From: Paenibacillus polymyxa
GTDB lineage: Bacteria > Bacillota > Bacilli > Paenibacillales > Paenibacillaceae
Assembly (NCBI RefSeq): GCF_018614975.1
Contig: NZ_JAGGNR010000007.1
Span: 1-64,000 of the forward strand
Length of the DNA: 64,000 nt
Reading direction: 5' to 3'
This document shows positions 24,263 to 32,529 of this stretch, piece by piece. A model generated the notes under the pieces. That model saw only the letters and a program-made list of their open reading frames with translations. It was not told the origin of the DNA and did no database searches. A program made the position numbers and the translations under genes. How positions within the stretch are numbered: position 1 is the first letter of the stretch; every line of letters begins with the position of its first letter.

Positions 24263-25378
24263 TTAAGTAGTTACTTTCATCCGATGCGTCGGTTGTGGAG
24301 GCAGTGGACTAAAGCATTCGTGATATGTTTGTTCCCAAACCGTCCCAAGCTCCTGATCCATGGAGGCAATCGCATCCGATACGACTAAGTCCAGAAGTCC
24401 CGGTGAAGCTTCAATCCGAATGTTCAGAACGACCCGATACTGATTACCCTTATGAGAATAACGGTTAGTGTATACGGGTTGTGCGCCTGTCTGCACGACA
24501 CTTGCCTTGACATAACCTGTCTCATTACCAGCATGCACTTTCAGATGCGCTACGGCCATCTTTTCCCTCATAAAATGCCCGTTTAATTTACTTAGGAGTC
24601 CATTTACCCACTGCTGAGGATTAAAGGTTTTTCCATCCGGATGTCTCACATCACCCAGCACATTCATCCACGCAAGCTTGGCTTCTCCTTCAGCATATAC
24701 ACTGTAATCAATATCCAAAAGTTTGTGACCGCTTGGAACGGTGCTATTCCATAAATCGAGTAAAGTATTCAAATGAATACCCGCAGTTGCCGAGATCGGC
24801 TGTATAAATGAATTCGGATAGCGCTGCTGAAGATAGGTGACCACTCTATCCATCTCTTCTTCCGTATACTGATCCAGCTTATTAACGGCGATAATATCTG
24901 CCTCGGCCAACTGTTTTTCGAAAATATAACTTACCGATTGAGAAAACAGAAGTTTGCCGCCCTCTTCCTCATTCAATTCAGCTAATAACCTGGCCGGATC
25001 AACCACGATGGTTAAGGGAACCGTTGTGAACTCATTCGCATAATACTGTTTCAAGGGTTGAATAACCGTTGCAGCGAGATCCGTGCAACTGCCAACCGCT
25101 TCACAAATGATGTAATCCGGCTTTTTATCCATCGCAAGTTGGTTTAAATGTTCATACAGATCCTCGAATCGACAACAGAAACATCCCCCGGTTACTTCTT
25201 TGGTTTCCAATCCACTGGTTTGTGCGAGTTCCGTATCAATCAATTCTTTGCCTTGGTCGTTGGTAATAATGGCCACCTGTTTTCCCTGCTCTTGCAAAAC
25301 GTTGGCCATTTGTATCATTGTTGTCGTTTTGCCTGCTCCGAGGAATCCGCCAAGCAACACCATTTGCACCTTTTTCAT
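24263..25378 (-). CDS. CobW/COG0523-family GTPase
   Basis: 371 residues. Walker A GGFLGAGKTT at residues 10-20, the metal-binding GGCFCC at 64-69, a switch region with ICEAVGSCTD, the G4-like NKLD near 165, and a CobW C-terminal domain. These GTPases act as metal chaperones or insertases, usually for Zn, Co or Fe. It lies between the aquaporin gene (32-bp gap) and the Cys-Cys gene (18-bp gap), firmly inside the operon. A role in supplying a metal or metalloid, or in protecting a metalloenzyme, is inferred only. Confidence 0.88.
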   Translation of the reverse strand: MKKVQMVLLGGFLGAGKTTTMIQMANVLQEQGKQVAIITNDQGKELIDTELAQTSGLETKEVTGGCFCCRFEDLYEHLNQLAMDKKPDYIICEAVGSCTDLAATVIQPLKQYYANEFTTVPLTIVVDPARLLAELNEEEGGKLLFSQSVSYIFEKQLAEADIIAVNKLDQYTEEEMDRVVTYLQQRYPNSFIQPISATAGIHLNTLLDLWNSTVPSGHKLLDIDYSVYAEGEAKLAWMNVLGDVRHPDGKTFNPQQWVNGLLSKLNGHFMREKMAVAHLKVHAGNETGYVKASVVQTGAQPVYTNRYSHKGNQYRVVLNIRIEASPGLLDLVVSDAIASMDQELGTVWEQTYHECFSPLPPQPTHRMKVTT

Positions 25379-25410
25379 GTAAAAGTGCCTCCTCTTATTA
25401 TCAAAATGGG

Positions 25411-26124
25411 TTATTCATGAATGATTCTGTAGACATAAGCGGCCGTGATCGCGCCCATGGTTGTCCATACGATATATATCCATAAAAACTCCAGGTGTCC
25501 GGAGGCCAAGGCGGGACCTAAAGATCGTGCAGGGTTCATGGATGCTCCGCTTACAGGACCTCCAAACATCGCTTCCAAGGCGACGGTGCCTCCTATAGCG
25601 ATCCCGGCAAATGATTTTGAAGCTTTGGCATGGACAGCAGAACTTAAAATGACCATCATCAAAATAAAGGATAGAATAAATTCCAGAATGGCACTTTGCA
25701 GCCAGTGTCCCGAAGGTATTGTCGCTCCCAATCGCCCTACATTACCAAACATGAATAATAAAGTAAGACTCGCGGCGTAAGCGCCAATACATTGGATGAG
25801 AACAAAAGAGAAGGCTTCAATCGCTGTGATTTGTCTCGAAAAATAGAAAGCGATTGTAACCGCCGGATTAAAATGTGCTCCTGATACATGCCCAAAGGCG
25901 TAGATTAACACCATGACAACGAGTCCAAAGGTAATCGCTACACCGATATGGGTTAATGTCCGTGTGGTGGTATCCACCACTACGGCACCTGTGCCGGCAA
26001 ACACCAGAAAATAACTTCCGATCCATTCGGCGATCCATTTTTTTCGGAGATCAAGCAGTACAGAACTGCGACTGGTTTCAAAGTTTATCATAGGCAAACC
26101 ATCTTTGACTTCTGTCGCATTCAA
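25411..26124 (-). CDS. MIP-family aquaporin/aquaglyceroporin
   Basis: 237 residues with six membrane segments and the two NPA boxes NPAV (86-89) and NPAR (197-200). A cytosolic N-terminal extension of about 30 residues precedes the first segment. It starts at a TTG with GAGGGGG eight bases upstream. Aquaglyceroporins pass As(OH)3 and methylarsenite, and arsenic operons of rhizobia use AqpS for this. Placement directly after the radical SAM gene (15-bp gap) makes As(III) uptake for biosynthesis or diffusion of trivalent intermediates plausible. Confidence 0.88.
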   Translation of the reverse strand: MNATEVKDGLPMINFETSRSSVLLDLRKKWIAEWIGSYFLVFAGTGAVVVDTTTRTLTHIGVAITFGLVVMVLIYAFGHVSGAHFNPAVTIAFYFSRQITAIEAFSFVLIQCIGAYAASLTLLFMFGNVGRLGATIPSGHWLQSAILEFILSFILMMVILSSAVHAKASKSFAGIAIGGTVALEAMFGGPVSGASMNPARSLGPALASGHLEFLWIYIVWTTMGAITAAYVYRIIHE

Positions 26125-26139
26125 ACGCTTATCCCCCTC

Positions 26140-27414
26140 TTAACATTTTAAACAGCAACGTTTAAAAATACCGTCTTCAGGAACCGTAACGATCTCTTGA
26201 AATAGTTCATCCATATCGGGGTTAGGGTGTTTCCATTCGTAATAGAACTCATGTTCAATCAGTTCAAGCGATTGTATGGAAGCTTGTCTTAATAAAGGAG
26301 AACCCTTATACAAATATAGCCTGGTTTCATATTGTATTGGATCAATAATGTCTTTTAGTTGATTATCGTCTACAAAAGAACGAAAAGTCGTTAAATCATC
26401 GGTATTGGTCCAGGGGTTGAACATGATGAAGGTTGGATTAAGTGAGATCTCGATGTGGCGGAGATACGCAATAGCCTGTTCGATATCTTGAATAGAAGTG
26501 TCCTTGGCTACGGCATCCAGCACAATTTCGGATGGGAACTCTAAGGCTGAGGTAATGAACTTCACACCGAGTGCTTTCATTTCGGCTAATGTTTCCTTAT
26601 TTTCAAGAATGTGATCTACCCGGGTAGTGAAGTCATAGGTGAGATCCGGAAATTCCTCGTGCAGCTGACGTAATATTTTGATACCGTGGTATTTGGCATT
26701 AAAAAAGTCTGCATCAATAAGGGATAAATGTGTCATTCCTCCTGCCACAAGGTTCCTGACATCCTGGAGTACAATCGATTCAGGTACCAGGATTACTTTA
26801 CCCTCATAGGCGGCATACACCGAGCAATACAGGCATTTATGATGACAACCACGTGCGATTTCAGTCGAGCCCACGATTTGTTCAGAACCTAATAGTTTGT
26901 TGATCTGCTTCTGAGGATACTTGTAGAGAGGCGGCAGCATATATCGTGTGGGAACACTCAAATGATCTCTCGACATATACGGATGGATTTCTTTGCCTTG
27001 CAGAGCGTCACGTCCGATGAGAATACCATCCAGGGTACAATCGGTATCTCCAGACAGATACTTTGCGAGATTGACCAAAGGCCTCTCCCACTCCCCGCAA
27101 ACACAGGAATCACTATACGTCCCGGCAAGCCTGCTGGCATTAATGGTTGCATGCTGGCCAAAGTACGTAATGTGTGCCTTCGGATTCACCCGGCGAATGA
27201 TATGCGTTAGCTCGGTGGCCGCTTGCACAGCATCAAATAATGGAATGGAAATGGCAATAAGCTCTTGATTGAGAAAACGTTCCTCTTCTATCCCTTCAAC
27301 GTAGGTATCCAGCACCGACACATCGAACCCTGCATCTAAAAAAGCGGTCAATGCGGTAGCAACCGTCATCGGTTGATAGCCACCTTCAAAGTTAGAAACC
27401 AACAGGACTTTCAT
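26140..27414 (-). CDS. arsL: ArsL-type radical SAM enzyme (organoarsenical C-As bond)
   Basis: 424 residues. The first 110 form a Rossmann-like, B12-binding-like domain (MKVLLVSNFEGGYQPMTVAT). The radical SAM cluster is CHHKCLYC with cysteines 190, 194 and 197. The protein ends in KRCCLKC, giving RCCLKC at 419-424. That C-terminal motif is the published hallmark of ArsL, which cleaves SAM unusually to transfer its 3-amino-3-carboxypropyl group onto As(III), forming hydroxyarsinothricin. AGGGAGGAAGG precedes the ATG. The ArsM-like gene lies directly upstream (36-bp gap), as in the known arsQML arrangement. Product identity is inferred, but the terminal motif together with the neighbours makes the call strong. 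Confidence 0.88.
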   Translation of the reverse strand: MKVLLVSNFEGGYQPMTVATALTAFLDAGFDVSVLDTYVEGIEEERFLNQELIAISIPLFDAVQAATELTHIIRRVNPKAHITYFGQHATINASRLAGTYSDSCVCGEWERPLVNLAKYLSGDTDCTLDGILIGRDALQGKEIHPYMSRDHLSVPTRYMLPPLYKYPQKQINKLLGSEQIVGSTEIARGCHHKCLYCSVYAAYEGKVILVPESIVLQDVRNLVAGGMTHLSLIDADFFNAKYHGIKILRQLHEEFPDLTYDFTTRVDHILENKETLAEMKALGVKFITSALEFPSEIVLDAVAKDTSIQDIEQAIAYLRHIEISLNPTFIMFNPWTNTDDLTTFRSFVDDNQLKDIIDPIQYETRLYLYKGSPLLRQASIQSLELIEHEFYYEWKHPNPDMDELFQEIVTVPEDGIFKRCCLKC

Positions 27415-27450
27415 GAGCCTTCCTCCCTTTCTTTCAAGGTTCTCCTTCGG

Positions 27451-28275
27451 TTAAGCCTTCGTGGCTTTAATCAAGTAATAGCCCACTTTCTCTTCCAGAA
27501 AATGATGAGCCTCAGCATGATCCTGCTGAAATTGCACATATTCATCTTTGTACTCCTGACTTGATTCCATCAGCTCAATGTAACGTTTGTTTTTGTCTTC
27601 TGTAAAATTGATCACTTCCAAATCGGTATAACCCGCGTTTTCAATTTGGGCAATGTTTTCGCTTAACTGGATACTCCCGGCACGGCAGCCACTGACCAAA
27701 GACAAGTCATTCTTGATAGAGGACGGAACGGGTGCATACGAAACAAAATCCGTATAGATCAAGGTTCCCTCGGGTGCTAACACACGTGTGATCTCCTGGA
27801 TCGCCTTGAGCCGATCAGGTACCAGGTTGAGGACACACTCACTGTATATCAAATCAAACTGGCCATCCATATACGGGAGCGACTGCACATCGGCAACAAA
27901 AAAGCCCGTCTTTTTACGTAATTCATCCGGTAATTGGCTGCTTTTTTCCCTGGCACGGGCAATCATACTCTCACTGAAATCTACGCCAATAAATTGTTTT
28001 CCTTGTTTATACGACTCCACCAGAGAGAGCAGCGTTGTGCCCATACCACAACCGATATCAAGAATTCGCTGTTGATCTGAAGCAAGAACAATTGCTTTAA
28101 TACGTTCTGTAGGTCCGGACGGAGAAAATTTATCGGTTCCTTCAGAGTAGCTACCTTCTCCTTCAGCGACAGCGTTGTAAAAGTCTTTGATCGCTTGTGT
28201 TGCGGCATCCATTTCAGCTGGACCAGGTGAGCAGCAGTTTGAAACATTGGAAACAACCAGTTCTGGTTTAGACAT
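27451..28275 (-). CDS. arsM: ArsM-like As(III) SAM methyltransferase
   Basis: 274 residues with a class I methyltransferase fold: ILDIGCGMGTT motif I (about 71-81), FIGVDFSESM motif II. Two cysteines occur exactly 50 residues apart, C147 (YSECVLNLVPD) and C197 (SGCRAGS), matching the spacing and surroundings of the As(III)-binding pair of characterised ArsM (C174/C224). The N-terminal cysteine pair of long ArsM proteins is absent; instead the protein starts with a C14-C15 pair (SNCCSPGP). In arsinothricin synthesis ArsM methylates hydroxyarsinothricin. It overlaps the MFS gene stop by 8 bp, implying coupling. Confidence 0.82.
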   Translation of the reverse strand: MSKPELVVSNVSNCCSPGPAEMDAATQAIKDFYNAVAEGEGSYSEGTDKFSPSGPTERIKAIVLASDQQRILDIGCGMGTTLLSLVESYKQGKQFIGVDFSESMIARAREKSSQLPDELRKKTGFFVADVQSLPYMDGQFDLIYSECVLNLVPDRLKAIQEITRVLAPEGTLIYTDFVSYAPVPSSIKNDLSLVSGCRAGSIQLSENIAQIENAGYTDLEVINFTEDKNKRYIELMESSQEYKDEYVQFQQDHAEAHHFLEEKVGYYLIKATKA

Positions 28276-29482
28276 TTGTTATTTCTCCCTTCGAGATGTT
28301 TTGTATTTTTATGGAACGGACATAGGCAGACCACAAGATATAGAAAACAAGGGTGCCTACAATCCAAAGGAAACCTGAGAAATAAAACGTAGTATCAATA
28401 TGAAATGTGTCCATTAGAATGCCAGACGTCAGTGGACCCACAATCATTCCCAGACTTGTTGCCGAACCCAGGAAGCCCATCGTCGCGCCCATTCCCGCCT
28501 CTCTTCCCAGAACAGTGGACAGTGCCGAAGAGGAAGCAAGCGTGACAGCAGACGTTAGTCCGGTTCCAACCATCAGTATGGCGATTGTCCACAGTGAATG
28601 CATGGAGGGAAACAGCACCAACAGAACCGTGGTTAACATGGATGAGATCAGAATTAATTTCATTTTGTTGAAACGGTCAACGATCCAGCCCAGTGGAACC
28701 TGTGTTGCACCTATGATGATGTTGTTCAAGGCAATTAAAAAACCGATCATCAGGGCATTAAGCCCTCTGCTCTGGGCGTATAGGGTGAAGAATGAAATCA
28801 TGAACATGGAGAGAACAGCAACAATAACATTGACGGAGGATAACGCCAGAATGCCGGGATGTCGCCAGGGAGAACCCTTCAGATGAGTACTCTCTGAGAC
28901 GGAATCGTTCGAATTAGCCACATCGATATCTTTCTTCGTCCGTGATGAAGGTAAGGCAAAAACAATCATTAAGGCGATCACCGCAAGGCCGAGTAAGGAG
29001 AAAAATGCATTCTGTGTCCCGTACTGATCCGAAATATATCCACCGAGCAACGGTCCCAAACCATTTGCCAGAAAAATAGCTGTGTTGTAGATTCCCATAT
29101 ATTTGCCCTCTTGTCCTTTAGGGCTAATCTCTCCCATGTAGGCCATAGCCATAGGCAGCATCATGGCTGAAGCTACACCATGAAGTAGCCGGGCCCCCAG
29201 AAGACCCGCTATACTACTTGCCAAACCATAACTTAGCGCGATAAAGGGATAAAGTATCAGGCTATAGATCAGGATGGCTTTTGGGCCTTTCTTGTCAGCC
29301 AATCGACCGATTGGAGTGCCGATTACAAGACGAACCACGTAAAAACCGCTGTACAATGTGCCGACCCACAGACCCGTGGCTCCTAAATTTTTCGCATACG
29401 GAGCGAGTAACGGAGCAACAATTCCCGTACCTACAACCAATATGAAGACAGATAAACATAGGAAAATGATATTCTTTTTCAT
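28268..29482 (-). CDS. MFS efflux transporter, probable organoarsenical exporter
   Basis: 404 residues, twelve membrane segments, with the MFS signature GRLADKKGPKAIL between segments 2 and 3 and RLLHGVASAMMLPMAMAY after it. It overlaps the ATP-grasp gene upstream (ATGA) and the arsM-like gene downstream (8 bp). In the published arsinothricin operon a permease gene (arsQ) sits beside arsM and arsL, and this is its positional counterpart. The cargo is inferred; general drug efflux cannot be excluded. Confidence 0.85.
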   Translation of the reverse strand: MKKNIIFLCLSVFILVVGTGIVAPLLAPYAKNLGATGLWVGTLYSGFYVVRLVIGTPIGRLADKKGPKAILIYSLILYPFIALSYGLASSIAGLLGARLLHGVASAMMLPMAMAYMGEISPKGQEGKYMGIYNTAIFLANGLGPLLGGYISDQYGTQNAFFSLLGLAVIALMIVFALPSSRTKKDIDVANSNDSVSESTHLKGSPWRHPGILALSSVNVIVAVLSMFMISFFTLYAQSRGLNALMIGFLIALNNIIIGATQVPLGWIVDRFNKMKLILISSMLTTVLLVLFPSMHSLWTIAILMVGTGLTSAVTLASSSALSTVLGREAGMGATMGFLGSATSLGMIVGPLTSGILMDTFHIDTTFYFSGFLWIVGTLVFYILWSAYVRSIKIQNISKGEITNV

Positions 29483-30747
29483 AGGACACCCATACGTCTA
29501 TCCGTGGACGAGGGTACCTTTCCATCTTGATCCTTAGTTATGAAAAAATGCATGGCTTCTTTGGCAGTATCCATGATTAGAGATGCGTGTTTTCCATCTA
29601 CACCATGAGCAATCATATAACCCAATCGATTATAGTTGCTTTCCGTCATAACGACGTAATCTCCATCTTGAACAGAGCATTCTACTTGTTCAATACCTTC
29701 TATCGATTGAGCGGCTTGCTTGTCCAATCGAACATATCCTTCTTGATCTGCAAGCAAAAACTGAATTTGCGCAGAATCTGTCACGGGTGTGTCACGAGGA
29801 GCGCTCGCAAAGGCTCCACCTGTAACGATATGAAATGCCAATTTACGCAGATCATATCCGGTAACTGCATGCACCAAGCGATGAATTTGATCACCACCTA
29901 CCCTGGCATTCACCTCAATTATTTTCGGTCCTTGTGGAGACAGCTTAACCTCCGTGTGGGTGACAACATAATCTGCTCCCAAGACCGCCAAGGCCTGAAC
30001 GACGAGTTCATGAATCAAGGCGGAGTCCTGCTCTGATAATCGGGCGGGAACCAAGTGTCCTTCTTCAATTAATGCGGAAGTATTTTTAGCGGTAATGGCA
30101 ATGATATGTGTGGCTCCATGGATCGTACATGATTCGACACTGAATTCAGGTCCTTCGATATATTCCTCAACGAGAATATGCTTCTCCAAAGGTTGCCCAA
30201 CCCAATTTTGAATCTTTGTGCTGATCAGTTCTGCAGCGGTCCATGCTTCTTCTAATGTATTGCATTTCTGTACCATATGACTGCCTGCATCATTGGAAGG
30301 TTTCACGATCACGGGTAAATTCATTTCACTAAGAACATGGAGTATTTCTGCAGGTGACTGGATTAATGCGTATTGAATGGGGGATACCTGATGTCGGGTT
30401 AAACATGCGCGGGTTTGTGCTTTGCTGCGGCAATTTTGAGCGGCCTCTGAAGATAAGTGGTATTGCAGACCCAGGGCCTCAGCTATTTTCGCACCCAGAA
30501 CGATGCGATATTCATTGTTCGTGTATACCGCAGTAATGGGAATCCTTTTTGATATCTCGAGCGCTTTGGTGACTACATCGTCTTCCTGATTCAAGTCCAT
30601 TTCGATCGGAAAATCTGCAATGATGGCATCTTCAAGAGGGATCTGCGTATTCAGGAGAATAACCCTATACCCCTGTTCCTTGACGAAAAGGATTTCTTCA
30701 ACATCATCTCGCCGACCAATAAGCAGAACTGCAGGATGATTTACCAT
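29479..30747 (-). CDS. ATP-grasp ligase (L-amino-acid ligase-like)
   Basis: 422 residues. An N-terminal pre-grasp Rossmann domain (AVLLIGRRDDVEEILF) is followed by the ATP-grasp fold: Lys149 in PVIVKPSNDAGSH, EEYIEGPEFSVES (194-206), and metal ligands in HTEVK (264-268) and EVNAR (278-282) followed by VGGDQIHRLVHAVTGYDL. The arrangement is that of BacD/YwfE-type carboxylate-amine ligases, which form dipeptides with ATP. It lies within the arsenic operon, coupled to the MFS gene and 12 bp behind the CMD-like gene. A natural hypothesis is peptide-bond formation on an arsinothricin-like amino acid, as phosphinothricin is carried in bialaphos. Substrates are not shown by sequence. Confidence 0.85.
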   Translation of the reverse strand: MVNHPAVLLIGRRDDVEEILFVKEQGYRVILLNTQIPLEDAIIADFPIEMDLNQEDDVVTKALEISKRIPITAVYTNNEYRIVLGAKIAEALGLQYHLSSEAAQNCRSKAQTRACLTRHQVSPIQYALIQSPAEILHVLSEMNLPVIVKPSNDAGSHMVQKCNTLEEAWTAAELISTKIQNWVGQPLEKHILVEEYIEGPEFSVESCTIHGATHIIAITAKNTSALIEEGHLVPARLSEQDSALIHELVVQALAVLGADYVVTHTEVKLSPQGPKIIEVNARVGGDQIHRLVHAVTGYDLRKLAFHIVTGGAFASAPRDTPVTDSAQIQFLLADQEGYVRLDKQAAQSIEGIEQVECSVQDGDYVVMTESNYNRLGYMIAHGVDGKHASLIMDTAKEAMHFFITKDQDGKVPSSTDRRMGVL

Positions 30748-30759
30748 TTCAATCCCTCC

Positions 30760-31065
30760 TTATCTGCAACACTCCGATTGGGAACTTTGTGGCAGGTTAG
30801 TCACATGACTGGAGCTTTCTACACTGAACAATTTCCTCGTTTGGGTCGCGGCGACGATGCCAGCAACCTGTCCAATTTCTTCATTCGTTATGAACTCTTG
30901 CTTGGCAGATATCAGTGCTTTCTTTACCTCTTCTTGATCACCAGCGATCATCGCACTTGTCAGTTCAACTAATGCTCGATCCCTGGCTGAAAGGTATTCA
31001 GCTTTCAGAACCTCCTCCACAAAATCGGTATACTTTTGATGTAACTCAGGCAGTAATTGGAGCAT
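30760..31065 (-). CDS. CMD/AhpD-like small protein with C-terminal Cys-Cys tag
   Basis: 101 residues, first gene of the operon. Helical region LSARDRALVELTSAMIAGDQ and ITNEEIGQVAGIVAATQTRK resembles the carboxymuconolactone decarboxylase/AhpD core. The CxxC redox pair normally following AxxxG is absent (AGDQEEVKKAL). Instead the protein ends in SQSECCR. GAGGTG lies before the ATG. It may be a binding scaffold rather than a peroxidase-type redox protein. Family call is moderate. Confidence 0.68.
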   Translation of the reverse strand: MLQLLPELHQKYTDFVEEVLKAEYLSARDRALVELTSAMIAGDQEEVKKALISAKQEFITNEEIGQVAGIVAATQTRKLFSVESSSHVTNLPQSSQSECCR

Positions 31066-31310
31066 GTTAAACTCACCTCACATTAGAATGGGTTGCTTAT
31101 TTATATCAATCCATCTTTATGTAAAGACAGACATGATAACATTCCTGAAATAGTTGTTTAACGCAAGTATTCACATGTCCTGTTATATATTTAGAACCGA
31201 AGTGAATTCGACCGAATCGTTAAAAAATCTTCATAATTCAAGTTTTTTCACCTTGTAATAAGGATTCAAAACCCATTTACTTGAATAATTTTCCTTTATT
31301 ATATTCTGTT

Positions 31311-31328
31311 AATTTGCAAATAGCAACT
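31311..31328. promoter_or_regulatory. MarR-type TTGCAA motif in the divergent arsinothricin promoter region
   Basis: AATTTGCAAATAGCAACT lies between the divergent operon start (31065) and arsN1 (31448). Its core resembles the TTGTATTTTGCAA sites upstream of the monooxygenase genes at 44.5 and 46.1 kb. It is a candidate operator for the Cys-Cys MarR proteins, controlling both directions. The rest of 31066-31390 has no gene. Confidence 0.5.
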
Positions 31329-31447
31329 TTATTTTTCATTCTTCAGCATGATATTCAAGTGTTGATTTCCAAAAGTAGTCATGCTAGAGTTTGATCATGA
31401 ATCTATCATTATTTACATTAGGTACAATAAAAGTGAGGGATGGTTCT

Positions 31448-31951
31448 ATGCAAACGGTATTCATCCGACAAGCCAAAGTGAACGATTTAACCCGTATACT
31501 AAGCATCTATAATCAAGGCATTGAAGATCGAATTGCGACACTGGAAACACAAACAAAAGATATGATATACATACAGAAGTGGTTTAACGAACATCAAGGA
31601 AGACATGTCGTACTGGTGGCTGAGGTGTCAGAGCAAGTCATTGGATGGGCGTCGTTGAATCCGTACTCCCACCGCTGTGCTTATAACGGTGTCGCTGATT
31701 TGTCGATATATATTCATAGAGAGTACCGTGGAAAAGGCATTGGAAATACGCTCCTTCTGGAGTTGGAGAATCAAGCGAGGAAGCATAACTTTCATAAAAT
31801 TGTGTTGTTCACCTTCCCCTTTAATAAGGCTGGACAGGGCTTATACCAAAAGTCGGGATACCGCACTGTAGGCATTTTTGAACAACAAGGTATGATGGAC
31901 GGAGAGCTGATCGACGTTATGATTATGGAAAAACTCCTTCAACAAACTTAA
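31448..31951 (+). CDS. arsN1: ArsN1-type arsinothricin N-acetyltransferase
   Basis: 167 residues of the GNAT/phosphinothricin acetyltransferase type. It has IYNQGIEDRIATLET, characteristic of ArsN1, the acetyl-CoA loop REYRGKGIGNTLL, and the C-terminal YQKSGYRTVGIFEQQG with MMDGELIDVMIMEKLL. ArsN1 acetylates the amino group of arsinothricin and confers selective resistance to it. The start at 31448 has GAGGG about 9 bases upstream; an earlier frame from 31391 lacks a site. It is divergent from the ArsL operon, as expected for a self-resistance gene. Confidence 0.88.
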   Translation: MQTVFIRQAKVNDLTRILSIYNQGIEDRIATLETQTKDMIYIQKWFNEHQGRHVVLVAEVSEQVIGWASLNPYSHRCAYNGVADLSIYIHREYRGKGIGNTLLLELENQARKHNFHKIVLFTFPFNKAGQGLYQKSGYRTVGIFEQQGMMDGELIDVMIMEKLLQQT

Positions 31952-32018
31952 ATACACTGGTACATTGATGAAATGAAGAGTTCAGCATGCCTGAAAATCC
32001 TTCAGAAAATACCAAAAA

Positions 32019-32045
32019 GACGTTGTCATGGAGTATGACAACGTC
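32019..32045 (-). terminator. Terminator of the ars resistance operon
   Basis: GACGTTGTCAT (32019-32029) and ATGACAACGTC (32035-32045) pair perfectly around 5 bases. The minus strand continues TTTTTGG. It also separates the convergent arsN1. Confidence 0.85.
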
Positions 32046-32064
32046 CCCTGATAGAGAAGTGGTA

Positions 32065-32502
32065 TTAACTTTTCTTTGCCTCGAACATATTTTTCAGCAC
32101 ATTACGCATTTCAGGCTTGATAGAAATATCCGGGCGTCTCTCCATTGCCAGTTTTTCAGCTTCTTCAACTGTAGCGGCTTCACCCAGATTCATCAGCAGA
32201 GCTGTAGCTACGGTTCCGGTACGGTTCCGGCCACCAGCACAGTGAAAGAATACTTTTTTACCTTCCTGAACAGCCTCCGTCACGGCTTGAATGGCTGACT
32301 TGATGGATTCCTCCTGATCATTCCGATCTTCAACAATCGGATAATGATGTCGCTTGGCCGAAGCAGGAAACCCCTCTTGTGCCTTACCGTCATCCCGGAG
32401 ATCAAATACTTCAGTAACACCTTGCTCCTTGATCGCACTCAGAGCAGCATCTGCTCCTCCAATATATACTTTACCTTTAACGAGTTCATGATAGTTAGAC
32501 AT
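32065..32502 (-). CDS. Dual-specificity/tyrosine phosphatase-like protein
   Basis: 145 residues with the cysteine-dependent phosphatase loop HCAGGRNRTG (HCxxGxxRT) near residue 87 and the upstream FDLRDDG. This is the DSP/atypical PTP fold, different from the low-molecular-weight fold of ArsC. AAGGAG precedes the ATG. It closes the ars resistance operon after the IscA-like gene. Similar phosphatases occur in arsenic operons; arsenate could be a substrate analogue, but the role is open. Confidence 0.85.
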   Translation of the reverse strand: MSNYHELVKGKVYIGGADAALSAIKEQGVTEVFDLRDDGKAQEGFPASAKRHHYPIVEDRNDQEESIKSAIQAVTEAVQEGKKVFFHCAGGRNRTGTVATALLMNLGEAATVEEAEKLAMERRPDISIKPEMRNVLKNMFEAKKS

Positions 32503-32529
32503 TGTTATCCGCTCCTTCTCTAGTTGGAC

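Noticed and set aside
26140..27414. Generic B12-binding radical SAM protein (for example a tetrapyrrole-type enzyme)
   Set aside because: The terminal RCCLKC and the ArsM/ArsN1 neighbours point to ArsL.
31448..31951. Plain phosphinothricin acetyltransferase (pat/bar) unrelated to arsenic
   Set aside because: The IYNQGIEDRIATLET start fits the ArsN1 group and it is divergent from an ArsL-type operon.
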